Of a stretch of DNA of 64,000 nt, positions 24,731 through 35,746 are shown piece after piece. The notes beneath the pieces were generated by a model, which made no database searches, was not told the DNA's origin, and was given only the letters and a program-made list of their open reading frames with translations. The DNA is from Lactifluus volemus (lineage: Eukaryota; Basidiomycota; Agaricomycetes; Russulales; Russulaceae): positions 1-64,000 of the forward strand of contig WTXI01000084.1 of assembly GCA_022376515.1 (NCBI GenBank). Direction: 5' to 3'. A program made the position numbers and the translations under genes. Position 1 is the first letter of the stretch; each line of letters opens with the position of its first letter.

Positions 24731-26580
24731 CTTGGTGTGCTTGGAATGTACTTTGCAGAGGTAAGGAAGGGCGCGGCGGGAACAAACAAGTTGAAACAAC
24801 AAACATCATTGTCACGTTCCAGCGCTCACCACCGTGACACGAGCTGCGGCGGTGCTTTTTACAAGCGCTCCTCTATCTTCCCAAAAACTTATATGCCAAT
24901 CTCAACACAGATGTGTGACGTGTTGTTGTCGGCGTCGTCAGCTTCCCCTACTTTCGCAAGACCAGCAAGCTGAAACACGCCCAAGTGTGGAAAAGGGGTG
25001 AGGACCATGTCCTTGCGAAGGCGCGGCCCCTTGTCTCTCCCTTACCACCTTCACAGCATGTTGCACCACTCTAGACAGTCCAGGCCTGTTCTTCTGAGCT
25101 TTTATTAAAAAATATTGAAGAGGCTAAGCGTTGAGTGAAACGGAATTTTAGGTCATTTGTCAATTCCAACATCACAGATAGAAACAAATATTGAGTATCA
25201 TTAGTCCTGATAACTTAGTAAAGATCCCCCGTGGATGTAGTATAGACGAGTATGAAATACGCAAAATCTTAAAGGGAAAGCTCGACTCCGTAAATCAACG
25301 TGTCAATTTGGTACGAGACGCTCAAGTTCCCTCAGAATTCAAGAGGCTTTAAACTGAGAATGTAAACTTATGTATCGAAAGTCCGCATATACCAGTGATT
25401 TCCTGGGAATGTCGTCAGTACAAACAGGGAGCCTAGAGACATGACCCGATATGCGAGTCTACGTCTACACCCATTGTATGAGCCTTCCCAAAAAAAAGGA
25501 GTTTGGACGGAAGCACGCACCAAGTTCAATATTCTCTTTCTCCGTAACTGTCCGCCATGAATCTTCGCCCGCAAAATCCTCCACACAGTGCCAAAGGACC
25601 AGAGAGAGGTAGAATTGTCGCCGCCCTTTGATGAACTGTCCCTATCATCGCAGGGAATAAGGAGTGGAGGGACGGAGATACGCACCTGGAACGGAAAGCG
25701 TAACAGGAATCTGAAGATGAAAGCGGGGAGATTAGTAGCGGAGCACCATCCGAGTGGTGTTGACGGTGGAGTTGAGGTGAAGCTGATGAAGCTGAGCATG
25801 AGATCCCTGCTCGGAGCTGACCGCAGCAATGAAGAGAAATCGTCACACGTGATGAGGACACCGCTTCCCTCCTCCCATCCACTGTCCTAAGTAATTACAA
25901 AAATCGGTAAAACTTTTCGTTTATATCTTGACATGCTGTTAGAGGCTCTGGGGAAAACGTGTTCTACATATCCACCATGACAAGATGGATGCCTGTTGTC
26001 ACAGTCATTCCAAGGAGAAACATTATGTTGTTTTCTCTCAGCTCCTTCGTAGAGGTATGTTCTCCTTAGAAGAAAAAGTGCACATAACAACCACAGTAAG
26101 ACTCGAGTGCTGGGACAACGACATCCTCCCGACATTACCCCCGCGACTATGCCATGAAGCCACAGCCTCCGATCTATGCGACGACTCTGCAACGCTACGA
26201 GCCTACAACCATACTGCTGGCGCAAGGGATTATCATCTACGCATATATTCATCTATTCGCAAAATCATTCAAGTAGCTTCCTCTGTGTCCCTGTTGCCCA
26301 TAAACTGGCATGTATGCGGCAATCAGTGACTCGGCCATGATATACTTATCGTTTTCCTCCCAGATGTCTGTCTCGTTGCGATGACGTCCTCTGGTTAGTC
26401 TTGCTGAGGGCCCAAGCTCGCCGATTCTGTGGTTACGTTGGGTCCTACCCGTAGTCCCACTGCACGCGTGATTTCTGCTTTTTGACTTCGAGGATGCCGC
26501 GCCAAGTACTTCAGGGAGGGCGTAATTGCTAGTGCGAGCTGCGGGTTCTATATGTGCGGTGGAAGTATGAGAGTCCACGA
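24731..26580. promoter_or_regulatory. Upstream module of NLR copy C
   Basis: Noncoding. A diverged form of the shared block lies at 25241-25290 (tatgaaatacgcaaaatc, then aaagggaaagctcgac). Further out, 25740-25800 and 26280-26530 match the upstream DNA of B. No gene could be supported. Confidence 0.45.
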
Positions 26581-27050
26581 GTTCTTTGCCTCAGAATGAG
26601 AAAGCGTAGGTCGTGAGTGTCATGGTTTTTTAGGCAGTAGTAATGCAGGGACAAATAAATTTCGACAATTTTTATAGTTCGTTGTCCCTCGTTGGTACCA
26701 TTTTAAAGAAGAAGAAGGCTTTTCGAGCTGTTGGGAAATGAGTCGTTCGGAAATTTTTGGTTGTTACTGCTGTGGTTGATTTTCTAAATTTGAACCTAAG
26801 ATAGGTTGAAATCGTCTTATCTTATTCACGCTATGTTTCGTTTCTGTTACTCCTCTCATTCAGCTACTATGACCATTACTGCGATGTATCTAGGTCTTTA
26901 CACGGTGTTTATTCCCGGAACAGGCCCAGGTGACGGTTCTATTTCGCGTGGCTGTGGTGGACGAAGGCATTAGTATCAGGGGTAGTGCTCCAGCCCATAT
27001 CGTGAAATAATACTATTAGGTCACTGTGTCCCATTCTGTACATATTTCCA
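26581..27050. other. Unassigned spacer
   Basis: A/T-rich stretch with no recognisable gene or repeat, between the upstream module of C and the 3' flank of D. Confidence 0.4.
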
Positions 27051-27499
27051 TCATACCCCGGCAGAAAGCTCCCGTAGGGGAAGGGTGGGGATTACGACCC
27101 TACCCCGCCCGTGTCAGACCACTGTCTCGCCCACAACGGAAGACGAATTGCTTTCCATAGGCTATGCTCAGAACCCTTTAAACGCTCCAGAACTTGGTTT
27201 TTGTTACAGACAAGACTCCGCACGATGGCGGACTTCGACTAATAGCTCCAAGAAGTCCGCAGTCGAATTAAATTGTACCCCAACAACGCTGACGTCGAGG
27301 AACATGAGGTGCTGTATCTGGCCGCAATGGTGGCTTGCAACAAGGTGAGGGACTCGGAGCGAGGGTAAAACCTGAGAGCGCCCCAGAACAATCACCTAGG
27401 TGAGCGACATACAAACAGGCCAACAGTCTGAGTTACATCGAAACGGTTACAGATACAGTCTCGTGATAGGACACGGATGTCGAAATAAAAAATGTAGGA
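27051..27499. other. 3' flank of NLR copy D
   Basis: Noncoding DNA after copy D. It shares with the flank of C the segment 'gacaagactc' and the 'gacgtcgaggaa' region, ending at the stop codon. Confidence 0.5.
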
Positions 27500-30400
27500 C
27501 TACCCAGATAAACAGTGAACATATACTGTAGCCCAATCGGATCCGTGCACAAAATTTGCCAATTCAAGCCAAGTTTCGTGTCTGCCTGCGATCCAGACGG
27601 TATTAGACCTATGAAAATATGGTCGGTGAATCTGGGGAATCCACATAAGAAGTTCTCCCTCTTCCCCACACATCCACCCATCGTCATTAACTAGGAACTT
27701 GTTCATGAAATCGACCTTCTCAACATCTTCGACCTTCTTCGCACTACTCGCGTGATCTTGCCAAACCGTGATGTGTTGCCCGTCCGGCGAAAATACAACA
27801 GGGTCGATCGATTTGGTGAATGACCTTGCTACCGCCCCTGTTGCGGCATCCCATAAGCGAATCGTGTGATCTTCCGAGGCCGAAGCAAGGTACTGTCCGT
27901 CTGGCGAGAATGCAACACAATACACCTCACCAGTGTGTCCAGTAAATGGGCATGCTATGGCCTCTCCTGTTGCAGTTCTCCACATGCGAATTGTGCGATC
28001 GAATGAGGCTGAGGCAATACGCTGTCCGTCAGGCGAGAACGCAACAGAGGTGATCGTATCTTCATGTCCGGTGAATGGTGCTGCTATGACCTCCCCTGTT
28101 GAGGCATCCCATATGCGAATCGTGCAATCTGATGAGCCCGAGGAAATGTGTTTCCCATCTGGAGAAAATGCGACAGTTGTAACCTCAGAAGTGTGTCCAG
28201 TAAACGGGCCTGCTATGGTCTCTCCTTTTTCAGCATCCCACACACGAATCGTGTGATCTGCGGAAGCCGAGGCGATGCGCTTCCCGTCCGGCGAGAATGC
28301 AACGGAATAGACCTGATCGGTGTGTCCAGGGCCCACAACGGCCGCTCCTGTGGCGGCATCCCACATGCGAATGGTGCCATCACTTGACGCCGAAGCAATA
28401 TGCCGCCCGTCTGGCGAGAATGCGACAGACCAGATTCGACCAGTATGTCCAGTAAATGGGCCTGCTGCTACCTCTCCGGTTACGGCATCCCACACCCGAA
28501 TCGTGCGATCTTCCGAGGCCGAGGCAATGCGCTGCCCATCTGAAGAGAATGCAACAGAAAAAACAAAAGCGGTGTGTCCAGTAAATGGGCCCGCTGAGAC
28601 CTGTCCTGTTATGGCATCCCACATGCAAATTGTGTGGTCATACGATGCTGAGGCAATGCGTTGGCCATCCGATGAGAATGCAACAGCGCGGACCCAATTG
28701 GTGTGACCGGTGGATGTGTCTACTACTGCATCTGCTCTGGCACCCCACACACGAATCGTGCGATCAAATGAGGCCGACGTGATGCGTTGTCCGTCTGGAG
28801 AGAATGCAACAGAAACGATGTGATTGGTGTGCCCAATAAACGGGCCTGCTACAACGTTTCCTGTTGCGGAATCCCACACACGAATCGTACAATCATATGA
28901 GGCTGAGGCAATGAGCTGCCCATCTGGCGAGAAAGCAACAGAGGAGACCTCATCTGTGTGTCCAATAAATGGCCCCACTATGACGTCCCCAGTTTCAGCA
29001 TCCCACACATAAATCATACGATCCGTCGAGGCGGAGGCAATGAGCTGCCCGTCAGGCGAGAAAGAAACCGAGTTGACAGGACCATTGTGTGAAGTGAATG
29101 GGCCTGCTACAACCTCTCCTGTGGCGGCATCCCACACGCGAATCGTGCAATCGAATGAGGCTGAGGCGATGCGCTTCCCGTCCGGCGAGAATGCAACACA
29201 ACGGGCCAATCTAGTGTATCCAGTAAATGGACCCGCCACGATGGCTCCTTTTCTAACGTCCCATACGCAAATGGTGCCATCACTGGAGGCTGAGGCGATG
29301 CGCTCCCCATCCGGGGAGAATGCGACGAAGCAGACCCCATTGGTGCCAGTGTGTCGAGTCAATGGGCCTGCTACGACGTCTGCTGTTACGGCATCCCACA
29401 CTCGAATCGCACCATCTTCCGAAGCCGAGGCAATGCGCTGCCCATCAGGAGAGAATGCAACACAAAGGATCTGATCGGTGTGTCCAGTAAAGGGGCCCAC
29501 TACGAGCTCCCCCGTTGTGGCATCCCACACACGAATCGTGCAATCACGTGAGCCTGAGGCAATGCGCTGTCCGTCTGGTGAGAACGCAACAGATTCGATT
29601 GGTCCTTCATGTGCCTGAATCGTCATTTCCAACGCGGGCCAATGAGACAACTGCCCGCGTCCCAAGCACAAAGTACGAGGGAATAGATGAAGGTAATGCT
29701 TGACGATGTGGGAAGAGGATGGTGCGAATGGTAGCGCAGAGATGTAGATATGCGGAGCACTCCTTGCAATGGCCATCCCAAAGTACCGCACAAACGCGGA
29801 CGCATCATTCACAATTGCAAAAACGTTCTCCACAGTTTCAGAAGCCTGATGAGATTTTATGAAATTGTCACTACAAGTCATATTCAATTATAGGGTGCAC
29901 ACACCTTCCACTGGTCAGACAGCAACCATGTCTTCAGAGACGACAATGCTGGCAAAGCGACGCTCACTTTGTTCTTGATGCTAAGCACTTCCAACCAAAA
30001 CAAAAACTTTGTCTCGAACAGGAGTCGAATTTTCGCGAAGAGGTCTTGCTCCAAAGCAACATGTTCTAAGTGGCCGTTCCAGAGAGCGCAGGAATACGAT
30101 AGAGCAGGAGGAATGTGTTTGGAAATTCGAGTGCTAATGTCCAGGACATCGCTGTTTGCAAGGTATGATGACTCGAGTTCGCAAATGTTAAACTTGAGCT
30201 TGTCGAGCATCAAACTAACGCAGGAATGTGCCAACTGACGATGGGCATCGCCAATGTCCACATAAAACATATCACTCTTCTTGCTAGTCAGAAAGTCATG
30301 GAATGACGTATGGAGAGGAACGATGGGACGCGAATGATCTGATGAAGTCACGTGACTCAGCAGTGAGCCGAGGTGACGGAGCATTTCAACCACAGGATCG

Positions 30401-32907
30401 GAATCCTCGGCGTCATCGATTGGGGCATACCGACGCAAGGCGATTAAGGATTGTATCGAGAGCGGCTCGATTGCAGCAAGAAGCTGTCCCATGACAGAAC
30501 GGAATAGAATCTGCGCTTCATGCGGTAAGAAGTACCCTTCGAGGATTTCTATGTATAATTTGTCCAACGGATCTTGTCCATTGTGATCTCGAAACTGTCC
30601 TAACAGACGCTGTACACACTTCTTCTTGCTGAACCCGAAACTAGCAGGAGGTCGATTTATGAATCCGGATGCCACCGCGGCCCACTGGAACAAGCCCTCT
30701 GCTGCCTTTGCAAGCTCGGCACCATGGTCATGGAACAGGTCCCGAGGGAGCTTCTTCTCAAGATACAGGCGAATATCTTGCTCCGTCTTGGCAGCCAGTG
30801 TCGCATCGTCCATGTAGAGCGTGTCAATAGATAATGCTTCTGCGAATGCAGGTTCGATACCATCTTCCAGCCTTGACGTGATGAGTATGCGGAACGCCGA
30901 TGGGAGGTCGATGAGATGTTCCGCGAGGAATGTGTGTAACCCGATGTCTCCGATTGCATCTCCACTCTCATCCAATGCGTCGATGATGATGAGAATCGGA
31001 CCCGGGAGACGCATGTTCCTAAGCGGCTCAAGGAGGAGGGATTCAAAGAGTGTACGATAATCTCGGGTAGCGCGAAGGGAAGATTTATCCTTGATGACCC
31101 TCCCAAGGGCGTGCTTGAACGCAAGATCTCGATCGGAGAGATCACGGGCAATTGTCGTGAAGAGCTGGTAGGCCTCATCTTTTGGCTGCCCTTTTCTCAG
31201 AAAGGCAAAGTAACAGCCGAGACACTTGTCATCAAAGCGACGGGCAACCTCGTGTGCGATCGAAGACTTTCCAGTGCCTGCCTGCCCAAGAAGAACGAGG
31301 CCACGTTTGGACTCCGGATTCTCAATCCATTGGACAATATGATCCAGGAAATCCTCGCGTGTGCCTGGAAGACAGCGCCTCTCATCTCCGAATCGCCAGC
31401 CTCCTTTATAAGGCAATTCTCTGATTTTGGCGTCTAGCTCTGTGTTCCCCATGTGAGATCGATCATCCAACAACCGTGGAACTGTCATAATTACGCACCA
31501 GCCTCTATCACAGTAACCTCGGTGATGACAGCAGCACGGGCAAGGAAACGTTCTCGCAGGAGGACGAGTTTGGAGCGGTGCTGTTCGATTTTCTCATCAA
31601 CAGGGCCAACAATATTCTTCAAAACCCGTTTTCCTGTAAGTCACATGTTAATAATGACCGATGAGAGCGAGAGACCAAGATGACATACCAACTTTAACGT
31701 CCTCCGCATACGATCTGATGAACTCGGCGCATTCCGACACACATTTCAGCATGTCCTCTAGGATTTTCGCTTGCCTAGACTCCGGCCTGATGTCTCTTAA
31801 CGCGTCGGCCTCTTCCGCAAATTCAAAAGCGTCGAGTATTGCTTCAAGTAGTGTCTGGACGTTATCGTCACGCTGAACTTGCTGTAGCAATGCCTGGTGC
31901 AAGAAAGGTTAACAAGGAGTGGAATGAGTCATGTCCTAGGACAGAAAGAGGAGACGCACCTCTGGGATCTTTGAGAGCACACTCCATGCTAGTTTCGCAT
32001 AAGGGTGAAGCTGAACATCAGAAGTTAGATCAGGACGGAGTAACAAAAACGATACTGGGTTTACTTCTGCGATTGTACTGACGGTATCCATCACCCACCT
32101 GACAGCATTCACAGCACTTTTCCACGTTTTCATTGTATCGATGCTGTCGATAGCTTTCTGAGCACGACCGATCTTATCACGTGACGTCTCTGTTGGGCGG
32201 CCCATCAGTACTTGAGAAGGAGATCGGGACGCGTAGCACCTTCAGTAACGATCCTCAGGAATACTGTGGCTGGCTCCGGTGTAATATGAACGGTTTCTCC
32301 TTCAGCATTTCCGAGAACAATATCAAGTTCTTCGTGCAGGACGTTCAGACAAAAATATCACTAAGAATTCTAAGAAATAGACGAACCATCTCGGGATTCA
32401 CACGTGATCTCCTGCCTTCCAATAAGGATATCCGCTCCCATAGCCTTTTTCGCATAAAGAGATATCGCGATATGGGAGGAGGATTGTACAGCGCTGCAGG
32501 AGAATAAGTTGAATGTGGAGACAAAAATACGATATTTCCCACAATGTGTCGACTTTCTCGTTCCATTCCACCCGTTGAGTCGCGCTCCGAACAGATCGTG
32601 TTTGCCATTTTCTCTCCCCGTACGTAACAGTTGCATAAAATCGTCTGCCTTTACCAAGGAGGCCCTTGAGATGGGGAAGGTTGTTTGCTCTGAGGACTGA
32701 CATGACGAAAGATTATAGTAATCGCCAGAGCGGAAACCTTAAAGATACGTACCGGTCACTTGGAGAGGAAGCGATCTTGGTTGCGATTCGCGGACTTCCG
32801 CGCGACTGAAAGACCCTACTCCAGCACTTTGAGAACTTGGGCTAAGATGACGATTAATGGCGAAGACATAAAGTGTCAGAGATCCAGACATACGGATTTG
32901 GGATCAT
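27500..32907 (-). CDS. NLR copy D: C2-like / helical / NACHT / 14 x WD40, intact
   Basis: Start at 32907 (MIPN, GTATGT intron). C2-like part: VLRANNLPHLKG...RRFYATVTY..., AKKAMGADILIGRQEI. The linker is removed by a 50-nt intron with TACTGAT and a CAACAG acceptor; without splicing a TGA interrupts it. Helical exons: SRDKIGRAQKAIDSIDTMK, LHPYAKLAWSVLSKIPE, VQRDDNVQTLLEAI. NACHT exon 29905-31439 (1,535 nt) has Walker A GQAGTGKSS and Walker B LIIIDALDES. WD40 exon 27500-29845 has 14 repeats; the eleventh starts two residues short (VVGPGHTD). The C-terminus differs from the other copies (ATVYVHCLSG rather than ATVYHDI). NACHT resembles B and C, while the early WD40 repeats resemble A. Confidence 0.9.
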
Positions 32908-33861
32908 CTGGGGGTGTTGATCGAAATATTGGTAAGAGGGCAGCGTATGAGAGATTGAGGCAATCATGAGGCGATTCTTGATTGAGGACAAACAAGACAA
33001 CACAAGCTGACACGTTCCTTGGACAGGCACTGCTCACCCACCGCCACGCGGAAGTGGAATTGAATGGCGCTCGTACAACTGCTTGCCCACCTTTCCAAAA
33101 ACAAAAAAAGAATATATTTACGATCACAGAGCTGGTCGAAAGTATGCTTGTTTACAACACAGTCAGTCAGATAGCTACGTAGAACAGGTTAAGCCGGTTA
33201 AGCCTTGAGTGAAACGGAATTCTGGTCAATTGTCAATTCCAATGTCAGCTACACAAAGCAAAAACGGAGAAAAGTTGGGAGTCGGATTCTCAGAACTATT
33301 ATCATGATTTTATGGCGCCCTACAACTCGTCCTGCCGTTCGAGGCAGTGCGCGCTTGGGGTCCAAGCGAGATGACTAGAAAGGTGAGCCAGAACTTCAAT
33401 CGATGATTTAGTACCGCCGGGTTGCCCCGCGCATATCAAGCGTAAAGTCAAGCCATGCTAGTGTAAAGGAGAATGGGACACGCAAATTTTCAAGGGAAAG
33501 CCCGACTGCTCAATCCAACAAATTTTTGCGCTCTCAGAGGTCATGAAGCTTCAGCGCTGAAGCTGTGGGTGGCTAATAGTTAAATCGATCCTAGATTGAC
33601 CACGGTCAAGTGAAGGTGAAGTGAGTTGAAGGGAAAGAACTTCCCCTATACGAGACAGGGCGGAATAATGTTTGTTGGTCGCGTAGTCATTGTGGTATGG
33701 AGTTTGGGCAGCAGGAGACGGGGAGGGTTATTTCACATACGAACGAGTGATGACAATGGACTAAGAAAAATGATTGATGTAGGCGAGTAGGCCAGCGGAC
33801 GGAGACAAAATAAGACACGCGAAAAATGCGGATAATGTAGCAATAAAAAATAAGTTCACGG
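32908..33861. promoter_or_regulatory. Upstream module of NLR copy D, proximal part
   Basis: Noncoding and homologous to the regions upstream of A, B, C and F. The shared block (aaaggagaatgggacacgc...) lies at about 33463-33500. The module is split by the Copia insertion; its distal part resumes at 39470. Confidence 0.5.
33857..33861. other. Target site duplication, left (cacgg)
   Basis: The five bases cacgg directly precede the TGTTG start of the left LTR and recur at 39465-39469 directly after the CA end of the right LTR. A 5-bp duplication is usual for Ty1/Copia integration. Confidence 0.9.
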
Positions 33862-34232
33862 TGTTGAGACGGGCCGGTAGCGCGGGAACATTCCCGGGCA
33901 GTACGGACAGTGTCACGGACCGGATCTAACCGGTCCAAGCGTACAATGTAGATATTCGTAGATAATTGATTAATACATTCTTTACCATTGTGCACGCTCC
34001 TTCTATGTATTTAAAGGACATTTCCCAGCTGCTATCACTTCAGTCTCTTACACATCGACTGAAGTGAGTATTACGATTACATCATCTTTTACCTTATTTG
34101 GACTCACGCGACTTTTACTTAGCGCTATCTTATCTAGGTAAATTATGATTATGAAATACAGTCTCTTACACATCGACTGAACGCTATCTTATCTAGCGTT
34201 ATCTAATCTACCTCAGCCGCTGCTTTTCATCA
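33862..34232 (+). repeat. Left LTR (371 bp)
   Basis: Runs from TGTTGAGACG to CATCA. It has short inverted repeats near the start (ggaccgg/ccggtcc; cgggaa/ttcccg), a TATTTAAA box at about 34006, and a 9-bp inverted repeat (acttcagtc/gactgaagt) downstream of it. It lacks 80 bp present in the right LTR. Confidence 0.93.
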
Positions 34233-34250
34233 GGTTATGGGCCCTGGCCC
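34233..34250 (+). promoter_or_regulatory. Primer binding site, half-tRNA-Met type
   Basis: GGTTATGGGCCC directly after the LTR is complementary to the anticodon stem and loop of initiator tRNA-Met (GGGCCCAUAACC). This is the arrangement known from Drosophila copia, in which a cleaved 5' half of the tRNA primes minus-strand synthesis, rather than the tRNA 3' end. Confidence 0.8.
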
Positions 34251-34903
34251 CCAATAAATAATCCAAGAAGAAGATCAATCACACAAGCTCCCTTATCAAA
34301 TCTAATCACGCAGTTTTATCTATCTCCTGCTAAAGGCGAGCCTCTGTTTCTTTGTTATCAAATCCTACTTCCCCGGCCCTTTGGAGCCGGTGGAATGGCA
34401 TAGATTGGATCCCTTAAGGGGATTTCCCACGAGCGGCGCGACGGCGCGGCGACGCTAAGCACGCGAGTATTCCATCCGGGCCGGTGCGCGATTAGATAGT
34501 AAATTACTTAGCCCGGGGAAACGGACGCGAGATCGCTGCAAAGCATCCGCGGACGAGCCGGATGCGGCCTTACAGCCATGATAGGAAACCGGGTGGGAGG
34601 CCCCGGGGACTATTTGCCCACTGAACGGTTGGCCGATGACTCCCGCGCGGGGCACGGTTTTTGGGTCTAGAACAAGGCGGGGGTAATCACTCCCTGAGCG
34701 CTTGGGCTCGTCACAACTGCGGTGCGCTAATCTAGGTTAGAGATAGTCCATAGATCATCGCGCGCAGGCTCCGGAGGACTGGATCTTTGATTCAGGGGTT
34801 ACAGTCCGATATGCCAGGGATAGATCGGATCTTCGATCCTGGGTCTGACAGCTCCTCTTACCCAGATAATCAAATCGTCGCACAATCATAATCTTATCGC
34901 AGT

Positions 34904-35746
34904 ATGGCACCAAGTCTCAGCTTTCCCCCTGCAGCCGCGATTGAGATCCTTGACGGATCTAATTGGGGCACGTGGTCATCTCGGATCACTGCGCTACTCC
35001 GGATGAACGCACTCCGAGCGCATATCACGAACGATCCGACCGATCCGGTCGCTCCGGACTGGAACGCCGCAGAAGAACTCCTATTGGGCACCCTAGAAAT
35101 ATATACACAAAAGGATGTCTGGACGGCAGTATCCGATGATATCAAATTTGATACTGTCAAGAAGAAATGGGATGAACTAAAGCGGATCTACGGAGGCGTC
35201 GGATCAATGTCCGCGTTCAATACATGGACTGCCCTGACAGGCACATCGCTCGATGAATCCAGCCCGATGCTCCCACAGCTGCAGAAACTCAATGAAGCAC
35301 GCGTATCCCTCCAGAATAATGACATGCCAATCTCCGATCTCCAATTCTCGTTTATCCTTATCCGAGCACTTCCGGAATCATTCTCGGCAGTTGCCTCGAC
35401 TATCCTAGCCTCCGGCGCGCCTTCCGATCTCAAGCCTCAGACGATCCAAGATCGGATTCTCAATGAGGAAGGTCGTCGGGCCGGCGCCTCCGCGTCCCTA
35501 AACAAGATCGCGCCTGTCAAAAAACAAAAAGATAAGGGCGATATCACTTGTTATTACTGCAAGAAGTCCGGGCACAAAAGTAATGAGTGCCGTAAAAAGA
35601 AGAAGGACCTAGCAGATAAGGAAAAGAAGGACAAGGATAAGGCAGGATCGGCGCAGACACCCAACAAAGCGGTGAACGCGCACATCCAAGTAGTACCTAG
35701 TACTGCTACGATAACCGAGATAACGGATGATGACAATGAGATCTGA
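34904..35746 (+). CDS. gag: Copia gag polyprotein
   Basis: 280 aa, initiating at ATG 34904 after a 670-base leader with no gene. The N-terminal part fits the retrotransposon Gag fold of Copia elements (LDGSNWGTWSSRI near residue 17, a helical core of about 180 aa). Near residue 215 is a CCHC zinc knuckle (CYYCKKSGHKSNEC), followed by a Lys-rich tail. It forms the virus-like particle shell and binds element RNA. It ends at TGA 35744-35746, which is in the same frame as pol. Confidence 0.93.
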   Translation: MAPSLSFPPAAAIEILDGSNWGTWSSRITALLRMNALRAHITNDPTDPVAPDWNAAEELLLGTLEIYTQKDVWTAVSDDIKFDTVKKKWDELKRIYGGVGSMSAFNTWTALTGTSLDESSPMLPQLQKLNEARVSLQNNDMPISDLQFSFILIRALPESFSAVASTILASGAPSDLKPQTIQDRILNEEGRRAGASASLNKIAPVKKQKDKGDITCYYCKKSGHKSNECRKKKKDLADKEKKDKDKAGSAQTPNKAVNAHIQVVPSTATITEITDDDNEI

